Below, in pieces: positions 12,801 to 27,800 of a DNA stretch of 64,000 nt; within the stretch, counting starts at the first letter, position 1; the number at the start of each line of letters is the position of its first letter. This DNA comes from Nautilus pompilius (Eukaryota > Mollusca > Cephalopoda > Nautilida > Nautilidae). The notes below the pieces were generated by a model. It was not told the DNA's origin, did not search any database, and saw only the letters and a program-made list of their open reading frames with translations. The stretch is taken from contig JACATO010002451.1 in NCBI GenBank assembly GCA_018389105.1, positions 3,240,501 to 3,304,500 on the forward strand, written 5' to 3'. Position numbers and translations under genes: made by a program.

Positions 12801-15800
12801 AAGAAACATACTTAATTTTCTACTAATTCCCAGAATGGTCTCCATGCTTACATCCACCCTGGGAATAGTGAGACAACTTGATGGTAACATAATCTCCCGC
12901 AAGGTACCAAAGTTACACTCTTCTGGCAGACTCCTGTAACATGTTGCATGAGCCTGCAAAAATAAAAATAAGTAATATAAAAATAATAAACTAACTGGCT
13001 ATCATGAGTATACACTCTATATACTAAATAACAAAACACTCATTCGTAGTTGTCATACTATTTATGATAACCAATCCAAATATCAGATTTTTGTGCACAA
13101 GTTAAAAGAATTCCGTAGTTTCACTCCAGCATTCAATGACTCTCTGAAGTATTTCCTGTTAGGAGACAAAATCTCACTAAAATATTGCTTGAAATTTCCA
13201 CAGATGGAAATTAATTTCTGCTGTGAAGATATCACTGTTCTCCATGCTCTCATTCACTCTACCCCCTCCCCAACACACAATTTTTCATTTCTCTTATCAT
13301 TCAAGTGAACAAATAGTTAGTTAACTGGAATTAAAAATAAAAACTACCACTAAAACCATATGTCAGCTAGTTTCAGAATATATGCAAAGAGCTTGCTTGC
13401 TTTGGGGTAAACTCTTCCAACAGAAATGAAAGAAACTGAATATTTCCCAAGAATTAAGTTAGTCAAATAATAAAATATTAACTGTAAATAAATTCATGCT
13501 ATATATGCAAGATATCTATAAAGACCATGTGCAACTGTACATTTTATTTAATTAAGATGTGCACATCATAGAAACAAACAGTAAACAGAATATGAAAGCA
13601 TAAATATTAAAGTTTCTAATACACTAAATTACCCATTTTTAGACCTCAACATATCTGCCATCTTTTGCGAAGCATCATTCAATCCAATCTTGCAACTGTC
13701 TAAAAGACATTACCCAGTTGTTTCTGAGTAATTGCATGCATGGATCACATTGGTGATCTTGGCCTTACATTCATCCAATGAATGTAGTCTTAAGGAGTAA
13801 ACACCGCTTTTAGCATACCCAATAAAAAATAGTCTAGAAGAGAACAGGTCAGGTAAATAAGGTGGCCAAGCAATTAGTCCAACTTTACTGATCCATTTGG
13901 CTGAGAACACTTCAGACAGGAACATTCAAAGCATAGTGGCACCATCTTGCTAAAGATGATGTTATTCAAAAGAAGCTTGTGTCTGAAGAAATTCTGCACC
14001 ACTGCAAAGTATGGTTCATCACTGACCTTTTTTTAAGAACCAACAGAGGAAAGGCCTCCCAGAGCAAGATCTATCCATCACTGACCCAGTTTTTTTTTCA
14101 AAATTTATTCATTCAGTTACTAAGTTCCTATGTGGTGATGCATCTTTCTGGTAATGAACTGTGAACTTTCTTCTCATGCTAGCCATACACCACCTTCTAC
14201 TACTGCTGCCAAGACATGATCTGAATTATCATAAAGAAAAACTGTAATACGTATACTCTCATGTGCTGTTTGTTTCTATGATGTGCACATCAAAGGTTAT
14301 TAAAGTTGCACGCACACTTTATAGACACCCCTACATGGCAAGTACAAATACAACCATCATCTGGCTATTTAGGCAGTGTCATATACATTTTAGAAAACAA
14401 ACATTTAACAGAAATTTCATTCTAGGGTAAATATAAAAATATATCTTCCTTATTCTATATTAATGTTTCAGGATCTCTCAACACGAGATAGTCTTGAAGA
14501 TTAAAAAGACAATTACGCAATAACATAACATCTTACAAAGTACAAAGATTAAAAAAACAAGAACAAAATCACTAGTTCCTTAATTATAAGTCTACCATTA
14601 AAATAAGTAGTTATACAAACTGCTCTATAGTTTCTCATTTCTTTTTAAACACCTCTCCCCAAACATTGGCCACTTTTGTTTTTGTCATAAACAGTAGTGG
14701 CACTGTCTTGAAAGTAACATCACTCACCGTAACGCCACACCACTCACAGCGCATGCCTGCCAGACACTCAGATGACCAACAAGTCTTTTTACATGATACA
14801 CACTTAGAGTTGGCAGGTAAATTTCCTTCTCGCCAGTGATGGAAATGAACAAGAGTAAGCTTTAAAAAGAGAAAATAAGAAAAAAATAATGATAAAACAA
14901 AAAGACAGACAGACAGATATTAAATTCATCATATAAAAAGCCCCTTTGATATCTTTCCCTCTTGCTGCACACGCTATTTTGGGATATTTAGTCTAAATTA
15001 TTTTTTAAAGTCATGCAATGGGTCCATTTTACATTTTAGAAGTCAATTACTGCTGCTACTGTCATAAAAACAACACATGTTCACTATGGGCAGTAGTATT
15101 TAATACTGAGTATATGTCAAATGAAGAACTTCTCTCTCTTAATATAGACCATGCCACTGTTTTAAAGTATGCATTAGTCAATCACTAATCTATTCTCTCA
15201 ATATAATACAGTACTTGACATTTAAAAGACTTGAGAACTATGTTCTATGGAGGTGCTAAGCTATTTAAGAATGATACCAAGGCTGACTTTTGTATTTACA
15301 CATGCTCTACATATACAAAGAAACAGGATGATCAAAGATATTTTAAGTAATTCTATCAATTCTTATTCCATACACAAATGTCTATGAGGGAGACAGCCCT
15401 ATTGAAGCAGCATAAGAGAAAAGAGAAGCATTGCCAGTTCTGCACAATGAAGGGACCAAGCACTTTCAACTCTGTCAGAAAAAGCCCTTTTAGAGCCCTT
15501 TGCATTTTAGATGTGAAAGGAAACTCGTGGGATCAGCTTGTATAGAAGAGTGAGAAGAAACCGTGCTGGAGAGGTATGCCACACTGAACCAGTCCCTATG
15601 GGAATCAAACTTGGGCTCTCAACCTTAGCAATCCAGTACCACCTTAAATCACAATTTATTCTTAAAACAATGAAATCAATGAAATCAATGACATTTGGTG
15701 TACAAAGAAGAGAAAAAGCACACTGTGTTGAGCTGAAGGTTTATCTATGACATCACACCAGCATTTTTGAGAAACAGTGAAGAAAAAAATTTATTTTAAA

Positions 15801-18800
15801 TAAAACTTCATTTAAAAAATGTATTAACTAGCAAATGCATCTGAAATTCTCCAAATAATTTTTTTAAAAAACTAGCTTTTTAAACAGAAAATAAATCAAG
15901 TAAATTGGCATTTGTTTCAACAGGTCCAGTGTAGCAGCATGAGGTAATTTTCTAGTGATGCTATCTGCATTATATATAAACTGAGATGTGCCAATATATT
16001 TGAATTAAAAAGAAAATTCTAATGCATTTCCCATAGCATAAGTATTTTAACAATGTTACATAGCCAAGGTGTGCCCATACTGCTAATATTACAAAGTAAT
16101 GACCTTGGTTACAATTCTCTGAACATAGTCAAACTATGTTACAAAACTGACCTGTGTAAAAGTTAAGAAATCTGGTGAGAAAAATTAATTGACTGTTATA
16201 TCTTATGGATGACATACGGGTAACATGTCTGTGATATATTACATAACAGCTATATCTAAGCTTAGCAAAACAAAAATTGTTTACAGAAATCTAACCAAAC
16301 CTACTTTCTTTTTTAAAATTTTTTTAAAGGAAATAGACATAAAAGAATGCACAGATTTCTGACATAATAATTTGAACACCATTGGTGTTGCACACGTACA
16401 TTTATTTTTTCACATTATGGTTGAAACTCCTCTTTCATCATGTAGAGCTTTGTAGATATTATGATGATCCCAGGTGCTCTAGGAGTTCATTTCTGAGCTC
16501 TGTAGGATCCAGAGAACCAAATGCAGTTGGTTCAAGATAGATAGCATGTTGCTCCAACTTACTGCAGAGCATGATGATTATGATCAAATATAAACAGGAA
16601 GATATCCATCCATAAATATTTGCAAAATGTGTTTTACACTTTTGTCAAATGCCTCCCAACACCACTGTTCCAAAACCACAGGTAAAAACCAATTTTTTCC
16701 AGATTCATGTGCACCCAACAATATGCAAGGGACCTGCCAATATACATGATACACCAGGCAAGACACATAGATTGGCTAACTTTTTAACCTGTGAACCACA
16801 TAGGACTGAAAAGCCCAAATAGTATGCTCCCCCCTTTCTGGTAAGGGTAGGATGAGGAAGCCATATTTAACCCTTTCATGGTCGGACTATTGGACTGATG
16901 GCTGATCCCAGAACTCCAACAAAATCCAAGATGGCCACCCAGATTTCAAGTTGGTTTAAAAATGAGCTATAACTAAAAAATAAAACAATTTCACAAAAAA
17001 TGTTTGTAATAAATTTTATTTCAAAAATACCTTCTGCGTGATATTTCACATGGCATAGGTTTTTATTGCAAAGATTTACCTGGCATTGGTTGCATCCATA
17101 TACAGGACTGGATAGTACCTCCATGATAGTACCTCCACCAGTTGCCTTGCATCTAACTCTCAAACACTGTACACATGTGACATGTTTTCTTCCTTCCATT
17201 TTAATTAGTTTATGTCCAGGTAGACTTTCAGGAGCTAAAGTTTTTAATATTTTTCTTTTTTGTGGTACTCTTCGATTGACTAGCTGTCTGCCATCACAAA
17301 GTTGCTTAGCCAGTAAATGCCTAAACTGAAAGGTGTCATAAATCGTTAAACTTAACCATTGCCTCATCAATGCTAATGTTTTCTGGAGGAATAAAATTAT
17401 CAATAAAATTTGTTGATAAATATTCCAAAAAAGGACGAACTTTATAAAGTCGATCGAAGTTTGGCTCACCTTTCTTTGGTTGTTGTTCGTTATCATTCAA
17501 ATGAAGGTATCGTAGAATGGATTTATATCAATTTCTAGATACCGTTCTTTGAATGAAACTATTCCTGATAGAATCATCAGTGTTCCAGTAATGTTGCATC
17601 TCTGGAAGATTATTAATTCCCATTATTATGGTAACTCCAAAAAAAAGTCTCAATATCTCCGGTAGTCACAGGGTTCCACAATGAATCGGGGACAGTGCAT
17701 CATCGAAAATCAGCATATCTGTTGGTTTCCCTTGTGATAAGACCAACAAAATCTCTATCAACAAGAAGCCTAAAAAAATCCAACGGTTCACTGTTTATAT
17801 CCAAGTCGGCAGTAGGACCACATTTTTCAGAAAATTTTAAAATCTTTATCGGCTCCAAAATCTTGTCCATGGTAGACTCTCCATACAGTCATAACATGTA
17901 TTAGCATCAATATTTATCAGATATTGATATATCAGAAACTTCGATGTCAGATTCACTGAAGTCAAGATCTTTCTGTTGCACGCTTGTTGAATGCTCAACA
18001 TCATTTTCATTAAACCCCTCAAAATCAGAATTCAATGAATAATCGTCATCAAAATTCAAAGTATTTTTGTTTAAAAAAATCTCCGGTTGCCATTTTGGGG
18101 TAAATTCAAATCAAATACAAACCAAAATTTTAGCGTTAAATTTCTCCTAAAACCTTCTATAGCTATGAACACGTGCATAATGGCCAACTTATAGCCACTC
18201 TCATTAAGAATCTCATGAGCAATATGATTTTGTGAGGGAGCAAGACAATAAGGGGATATGAACTACTATCATTATGGGGCCTTCTAGGTCATTCCGACTA
18301 TGAAAGAGTTAATATAGAAAGATTAATTATATACAAATAATGTATTTCAACAATTACATTAAAAAGTAATAATATACAATTATTGGTGTAGTCAGGAGCA
18401 TATAAACATAAGCATGAGGGTTTGTACTTGTTTCTCTCTAAGAAAGAAACGGACAAAAAAGAATAACCAAGTCTTACTGTAACAACATCTCAATGAGGCA
18501 CGTGTAGCTGACCACTGTTTTTTCAGTATGAGTTTTCAAAAGTCAGGTAACAAATCAAACACACATTTTGTAATCACTTCTGTGAAGAAATACTTTGTCA
18601 TACAATCCTTAGTGAACATTCAGCATCTACTGTCCAATTTTCTGTTCTTGGAGTTGCTCATCTTTTACAAAAAAACACAAGTACAAATCACCACCACAGA
18701 ATGAAGAACAATTTTAGGGGAGCAGTGCTAAGCAGACTGTCAACCATTCATATGGCCTTTGTATACCTTTGTCTCTAGTGCTGTGTTAGCCAATCATACT

Positions 18801-21800
18801 GGACCTCCAACAGTCATGGGCATTCGAACCATAGAATTACTGCATAGCATCCAGTTTTTCAGCTGCTGGTTCACATCTCAGTTCTGAGCCCCTAGTTATG
18901 CAGGAGCTATTGCATAGTGCAAGGACTATGACAATGTTGCAATAGCCAAAAGAAATTGTTTGAAGCCACTTTGAATGTGGTAGGCAAGTCCATTGCGTGT
19001 ACAGTGATAATGGCAAAACTCCAAGATTTTGGTGTGCGGGGGTTACTGCTTCCTCCCAAACAGATGAATTATTTAATGTGCAAGACCTATAGCCAGCAAA
19101 AGATCAGTGGCAATATGGCATGAGCACTAAACAGCCTTGCACTCTGGGGAAATTATAGCAGGAAGCTGTATATACATATACATATACATATATATATATA
19201 TTTTTTAAAAAACAAAAACATTTCTACATAATTATTCTTACAACTATTGAATCTGCTGTTGGCAACTGATAGGAAGATGTTTTGACTTGTAGACATCAAG
19301 AAAAGATTGTTTATGAAAACATATCTATTAACCCCCAATACTTTTAAGCATCTCCATAAAAAGTTTTGTTAGGCCAAAAAATTTCTGAAAACTATTATAA
19401 ATAACTTCTTTAATGGTTAACCTAGATGACATTTGCATCAGAAACAATAGGTGTTAATTTGTTGATCGTTTACAGCGAAACAAGATCATGGGTAAACAGA
19501 GAATTAGCTGTTTGAGTTAAAGTGCATTAAGGTGCATAATATCAACCATTTGAAATACCAAAGGATTCAGATCAAATTCTGAACAGACATGCACTGCAAT
19601 ATTTTAACTGTACATTCATTAACTGCATTGTTTAGACTTTATTTCAATAAATGGTTTAATCCAGCACTGTTACTCTCAATGACCCTATACAAAGAGACAT
19701 GACAATCTGTTCTTTTTGGGTTTTTTTAGCATGAAGAAAAAATAAAATAAAAATGAACTTACCAGATCTCTCTGTGGAACATAAGTTGCACATTCTTTGC
19801 AGTCACTCACAACAAAATCTTGACAATCAAGATGTGCATAATATTCACAAACTGCAATAAAATATTAAATACCAGTATAATAAGAAATTTCAGGTTTTTA
19901 TATTTAATTATTTTAAATATAAATTCACATTTTAATTGTTCATCAAGTGGTAAAAAGATCACTTAAAAGCAACAAAAACTATTTAAATCAATTTATCCAC
20001 ACATAATCTATCTTCAGAAATGGCAAAGAAAAAAAAAATGATTTTGTTTACTACACCATAAAAATCAACAACAAAATGAATTTCCAGAAGTGAGAATATC
20101 GGTTAATTGAGAGTCTAAATAAATATCTGTTCATATGCTGACACACATAGAAGAAATCCTCTCTTCTTATACATGTAAAGTTATGAGGTTATATGCCATG
20201 TTGTTGGACCTAAATCTGCATAAACCATGTGAGATTTGTTTACACTATTCAGCAGAAATCTAGAAAGGTAGTACCTAAGTAGATGCATTAGGAGTATGAT
20301 GGGGGAAGGGGATCCAAGCCTGCATTCATGTGCCATATATTATGACACTGGTCCAAGTAACAGAAATTGTCAACAATGAGCAAAGTATACCTGTTCTAAC
20401 TTAAAAGCATTCACCATCACCTACACCAATCACAGGGGTTGGCTTCAACATTCCATCTTAAGCAGATCCATATCTTTCTAATCTTGTAATCAAACCTGTG
20501 CACAAATCTTGATCATATAATTTTGTAGACCAATTAGTGAACAGATAATTTCTAATTTTGTTGGTCAATTAGTGATCATCTCCATAGCTCTTTGTCTAGA
20601 CCAATGTATGTATACTACCATCCATTTTTTTCTCTAAATAAAAACTAATGTGCAAAAAAATCTATCCCATTGCAATTTCTTTTTCCAGGGAGATTTTCAT
20701 AAACTACCATGGATTCCAAACTCCTTGTAAAAACTAAAAATTAAAGAATACTTCTCTGAAAAGCCAGAAGCTAATATCAACATTTTAAATCAATCTATTT
20801 ATAGTAAAATACACATCTGAAAACAAAAGTAAATATATAAACAGATAATCAAATATTTAATTTCTGTTGCATTTAATAAATAATCAAATTTTAAAAAACA
20901 AATCTAATAATCTGAACACAACATACCAAATATCACTTATTAAATTATAATATTATTAACATCAATAATTATTGACCAACTCAATAGTAGTAAAAATGTA
21001 TCTGCCAAAATACACTCACTCATTTCACAAAGAAACCTGAGGTCACCCAAAGATTATCATAATTAATAGAAATCAAGATTTTACATTTGTATATATTTAT
21101 AATCTAAATGCAGAACCATTGATATATTAAAAATTATGAAAGAAAACCTCAACATAATGGTATTATATGCTAAAACTAAGTTAGTAAATTACATTTACCA
21201 AAATGCTGTTATACTTTAGAAATTGATTTAAATGTACTTCCTTTAATATTGATGAGCTTTGGCAACATAGGAAGCTGGCAAACCAGTGTAGCAAGATAAT
21301 GGCTGGAAAGGTTGATGACATCCAAAATTGACGTGAGGCACACAGAATCCTTCATCAGTTTCATACCAGAATCATAGCTAATTCAAACTGCAACACTTAA
21401 ACTGAAATTTATTTCTCATTCTAAACATAGTTAAGAAAGCAATAACCTCAGATTACATAAGATCTCCCTTCTCCCAGCTAAATAATAATTTTAAAAAACT
21501 GAATAAATATCCCACTTAATCAATTTAAAGACATGGATAACGTGACTAGTCCCATCCTTGAAAAAGAATAATAATTTCCATGCTATCATAAAAATTATTT
21601 TGTCTCATATTATTATTTTGGTTTAGTTAATGAAGGAAGGTAGAAAAAATTCTTATCAAAGCCATTTTAAACTAATTTACCATCAGGTTTCATCCATTTA
21701 TTTACAAACCTGTGACAATAAATGATTTTTCTAGCATCATGTCATGCCATCAAAACTTTAGCCAATTAATAATAAGATCACTTGTAGTGGTAACTATAAA

Positions 21801-24800
21801 TGACTGAAGGAATCCTACTAATGGACCATAAGCTTAATTAATACTCATGGTTATTTTTTTTAAAAAAAAAAAACTCCCTCTAAAATGACTAAATTCCAGA
21901 TCTGATCTTTTTAATCCATTTCTGCCAACTCTGAGTGATTAATAACCTGGGAACATTCTATGCCAAACTTTTTCAAATAATAACCCAATGTCCTATTTTA
22001 CCAAAAAAAAAAAAAAAAAACATGCATCCAAAGTGTATTCAAGATGTGGAAAACCTGAGATTCACATCATGGAATTCTAAAATGTCTGTTGTTCTTCACT
22101 GCTGCAGTTAGCTGGCCTGACATCACGCTGACAGTAGCAGTTACACATCCCCACCCAATGTGCCTGATGCTACAGAGGTAAGCAGCATTCCATTTAAGAA
22201 ACGTGATGTACACAGTGAGATATGATCTCGCTGAAAACACATTATGTTTAATAATGAAAGGGATGAAATTCTGTGTCCTAAAACTACAAAGAATGACATT
22301 AGCCAATGAACTGACCAATAAATTAAATGACACAGATGTCCAAGGAATGAAATAGGCCATCCCATTTACATAATAAACACATGGATGCAAGCTATAAGAA
22401 CAGGTACATCTGAACCAGAGGAAGGCTCAGTCCACAGGTAGCCATGCCACAAACAGGAGGTTCACATGCACTGATAGATGTTTGAAAGGAGGCACAAAGT
22501 TGGGCAATAGGATACTGGTAAAAGTCAGTGAGAAATCTCTAAGGCCCTCAATATTCCATATCAAATGTTACTAGGGTAATTGTTTAGTTTATCTGCCAAG
22601 GCTTTTGACGTCATTTCCATTAACAGATTCACTCCTCCATTGACAGATGATTCAGAATTCCCCCAAGGTTAACAATATCAAGCGCTACTGAGCAGCCATC
22701 TATCAAGTGTCACTCACAAACCTATGCTAGATTGGTGATCTCTGACTTGGCAATCAGTGGGATGACCACTGATCAGAGATCTTAGACTTTGGCAGGGAAA
22801 GAGTTAAGAGGAGTCATATGAAAATCATTCATGTGCATCCTGGATACCCAAAGCCAACAGAACCTACACTTTGTGTTGTGAAGAGGAGCAGGGAAACCAA
22901 TCTCTGGCAATTAGCAGCAACTGTGACTGAACATGTGTAGATGTATATAAGAACCCTCAAGTGTTATCTCTACAGCATGGGCACAACAGAATAGTGAGGC
23001 ATGAAACACTCCTCACCTCACACGTCAGTGGTTAACTGCAATGGACAATGCAGAAGCTACTGTGTTCTCCTGCCTTTGGAATACTCCTGTTTTCTGATGT
23101 CCAGGTTTTCAAACTTATCAGACAGCAATCATATGCCATCTAGCACAGGAAATTTTTATTTAACCATCTGTAAGCCACAATAAAGTATGGCAATCTGTCT
23201 GCCATGGTTCAGAGAGTAATCTGGAACACTGAACAGTCGTAGCTGGTGGCCTGCAAAAAAATTTTAACTTGTGTCTGAGACATCAACATTCTTCAAGAGG
23301 AACTTCTGCCTACTTATGCCAATTGTTGACTGTCCAAAGAGAGGAATATTTTAATGGAAGATGGAGCCCCAACAATTCACACTACTATTCAATGTAAAGA
23401 TGGAAAGAATCAGATCATCAGAATGACCGGGTCAATCAATGGACATAACCCCCACTAAGCAAGTATGAACTATCCTTGCCCAATCCCTACAAAAGTGCCT
23501 TCATAAACTCAGTTCCAAGGACTCTCTAATACAGATTTTGTGCCAGGAATATATGCTATAATCCCATAACCCATGATTACTTATCTCATCCACAGAATGT
23601 ATCAGCACGTTGCTTCTTTGCATACAAAAAAGGACCACAACACAAAAGTCTTAGCCTCACTCATTTTTCCAGTGCTATGTATGGTTCCTGAACAAAAAGC
23701 TGTTCTTTCAAACTTGAATGTCCATCTACTTGTGTCAAGTCATTGCATTTGTGATTTTATTATATTGGTTAGTATCCAAGACAATCATAAATTATTAATC
23801 AACATTCTAGTATTAGGCTGAAAATTGATATCTACAGTATTGAAAATAATTATAGAAACAAAGAGGATATGTACAAATTATAAGCAATTGCAACTGAAAG
23901 ACAAATCATTTGTATTTGGTATATAAACCCTTTTCTTTATGTAGAGCATGCCACCTTGTTTATATGCTCCCACACAGCTTATCAACTTATGACTATGGAA
24001 TTTTGTTCCAAATATCCTGTAGCACTTTCCACAATTCATCTAAGATGTTTAGTTGCCATTTAACTTTATATCTCAATGACGTTGATATAAGGACTTTGTG
24101 TAGCCCAAAGCATCTTTTCAAGTATTCCATCAGTCTCTTTATGTTCCAGATAACTTTTCATCACATTGGCTGTATGCTCAGGGGCCCAATATCATATTGG
24201 AAGATAAATCCCCACCAAATGAGATGTTGTCCTGAGGTAATGGTATCTTTCTGTACCCGTCAACAGTCAATGTACCTTTTATTATATGCAAATCTCTGAC
24301 AACATTGGCTGATATGCAGCCATACACTTGCATTTATCACCCAATGCTTCACTGTACTTGTTCTACTGACTATTTATTATACCACTCCATGATCTACCTT
24401 CAAACAAACTGCCATTGATTATTGCCAAACCTTTCAAACTTTCTAGGTTTAGTCATACCATTGTTTCATTTCTGCTGCCCATTTTCTTGCCTCTCCTTAG
24501 CAAAGGTGGGCAGTTAGACATCCATTGATACCACTTTGTGTTTATATGCATCTAACTGTTCATGAAGAAAAGTTAACACCTGTACTTGCAGCTAGGTAAT
24601 TTGCAAGATCTCTACTGGTTTGTCATCTCATCTGCCTCATAGAGAACATACCTTAAGGTAGTTAATGTCACTTTTGGAGTGGGCTTTTTTCCTTGACAGT
24701 GAGTTACAATCTGCCACATGGAGTAGCCATCAAAAGTGAAGACTGATTTCTATACATATGTCATGACATTTCCTTCCCAGAAGCCATATTTACCACACAT

Positions 24801-27800
24801 TTATTACATTATGACCACCTCACTGCCAATACTTTCACAGTTTTTCTGCAGGTGTGGCATTTTATGATTGGTTGCATGATAACCAATCACAGTGTACTAC
24901 ATCAACTCATTATTGTACTATACAGCATTCCATTTTTACACATCCCATGTGATTCTCTCACATTTTATTTGCATTTTATACCAAGTTTTTCCTCAGTGTC
25001 CATAATTATTTCCAATACTGTATATAAATAAATTTTTTGTAACATGCCCACTCTTAGGTAGTGATAAAAATTAAAAATGCCAACTATTCATAAGCCACTG
25101 CAGTTGCTGCATTTTGGTAACAGTAGCTTTTCTAGGGTTCACAAAGAGTTAAATAAACCTTCCTCTCCAGTAACTATATCCTTCAGAGAAGACTAAACTG
25201 AGACAGAAAACCATTGAGGCAAACTGTTTCTGCCAATCAAAAGAATGGAAATGTTTGACATTGACTAAAATGTTTGTTGTTCCCCAAATCATCCCCTATT
25301 TCACCCAGACTTACTTTCACAGCGTATTGCTAGGCTGTCCTCTAGCCTTTTTCGGCAAACATTGCAGAATTTTCTTTTAAAATGCCCTGGTTCTGACCAG
25401 CAGTGGGCAACAGGATTCTGAAGGGAAAAAAAAAAAAAAAGAGAGAAAAGAATTTTTTTCCAAATATAAAGTACAAATTGTATAAATCAGACATTTGCTT
25501 ACTTAAGTATAAAACAAGCTGTAAGGATCCAGTGTATTTCCCTATAAAAAGAGATATCCAAAATTCTTAACTTATTGATTCTACCCAAACCTTGTTGTTT
25601 CATAAGCTAAATTTTCAAAAAAACACTTCAGTGTTCAAGAACAAGCCACAATAAATTGTTGTTTGTAGTGGAGCTTTACAAAGTAAGCACTATCCATAAA
25701 CAGTTTATATGAAGTGATGAACATGGGTTTGACTCGTGTTTGTTTTGACCAATGGCTTAACTATGCATTATTTACATCAGGCAAGACTTAATTTTTATAG
25801 TTATTTCAAACTTGCTATCTCCAAAAATTGTGCTTTGTTGTGTGAAATATTGATTTTCGAAGATTTTTTTATACATAAAGCACAATTTTAGGGGACTATT
25901 AGTGTTTTTTTTTTAAAAAGTACAAATTAACGCAGTCTACTGCAACTACAAAATAAGATATTCTTCTAGATCAGGCAGGGGAAACCTTTTTGACTATGGG
26001 ACAGATGGGAATTTTACTGTCAACACAAATACAATTGAGACATCATTAGAAAATAAATTAAAATTTTCTTACAAAACATCATGTTAATGTGAAACTTGGA
26101 TTTGCACTTTCTCTGTCAGAATGTCTGTTTGGATAAATGCTGGATGTGGCTACTCTTAAGTTATTTTAGAGGTGATAGTCTATCAGCCTTGATCTTGTTT
26201 TTGATTCTGAATTTCATCCTGTAAAAAGCTGCTCATTTGTTAACTGCTACCAAAGAGGAAGATTTTCTTCCTGGCAAACTCCACAATCTTAGAGAAGTCT
26301 TCTTTGGACAGCTGCCTGTAAAAGTCTAGTAATATGCATCTCTTATTTTCTGTCTGAAATCACGATTGCCTTGAAGTTCAATTAACTCCACCTAATTCTT
26401 CGAAGGCAGATCAACATTGGCATCAAATGAGGAGAAAATATGTAGATTTGTTTCTTTGATCTGAACTCTCAAGATCCATCAGTGAATTCTTTGTTCAGCA
26501 TAGTACATCAGCAAAAGAAGTACAATCAGATTTGTTGTGATTTGCCAATGCAGGAAAGTGAAAAATGTTGCCATTCTTAAGCCGTCTTTCCCACAAACAA
26601 ATTTTGTTTTGAAACATTTTGACATGATTATACAACTGATGAATCAATTGGCCTTCAGCTTGTAATTTTAAATTTAATTCATTAAGATAAAAGGTAAAAC
26701 CCACAAGAAAAGCAAGATTACATACCCAGTCATCATCATTTAGATCTGGTATAAACTTTCTTTTCATGTCCATAAACATAAAAATTTCACTTCTCAAGCT
26801 AACATCATTTCAACATTTTTTCTTTGCTCAACCAATGGATCTCACAACACTAAGAAAGGTTTCCATATTCAGCTTCAACATCTTCAAAAAAATCCTGAAA
26901 TTGGCAGTGGTTCAGTGCTCATAATTTTATGAAATTGATACTTGAAACCTTGGACATTACATGTGCAAATTTGACTGACTTGACATAAATTTTCTGCTAG
27001 TGAATTATGCAGTGAAACACTGATAACTCTTCGTGTGTCAAAGTTTGTGGAAGCTAATTCCAATTTGATTTTAGAAATGAAGCCTACCTTACTCCAAACC
27101 ATTGCAGGTGCACCTCTGATGACTCATGAAGTTTTTTTCAAAATTAAGATTAAATTTCACCAGTAACATTATTAATCCTTGAAAAATATCCTCTCATATG
27201 GTGATGGACTTTAGTGCTTGAAGACCCAGTTATTCCTTTTGTGATGTTGAAATCAGCATCAACTCCATGCACAAAAACAGCAAGTTGGACTGTATCTGAC
27301 ACATTAGCACTTTCATCAATAACCAACAAAAACTACTCAAATTTTGAAGCAAGTTCCTTTAAGTATAATTCTCTGTCAGCAGAAAGTTTGTCAATCCTTT
27401 TGGTAACAGTTTTACAAGACAAAATAATATTATCAATTTCTTTATTTTTACCTGGACACAAAATATCATCAACTGCATGTAGGCACTCTCCCACAAATTC
27501 ACTATCAGAATAAGTTTTTGAGTGTTCAGCAATGTTCTCACTAACAATATAACTAGCACCTACAATGTTGTCCAGCTCTGTACATTTCTTGACAAACAAT
27601 GTCTGCTGCCCAGTCAACCCATTCATCAATTTTCTAATTTGTTCTCTCTTAAATGATCTTGAAAGCTATCAAACAGAGTATTCAGTGAAACACTTGGCAT
27701 CTGATATCCACTTTCCTCTCTTTTTCATCACAACATTTTAAGGCTAGAAACTAGAGGAAATTTTAAAATCATTACACAGTCATAAATCTGACATTGAGAG

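Noticed and set aside
16876-17496. A 206-codon minus open frame as a host gene
   Set aside because: It is the decayed C-terminal part of the piggyBac transposase read through its deletion, in a frame that does not keep the catalytic residues.
22021-22390. A 370-bp miniature transposon with ends gcatccaaagtgtatt and, inverted, gcatccatgtgtttatt
   Set aside because: The end similarity is short and imperfect and no target duplication could be defined.
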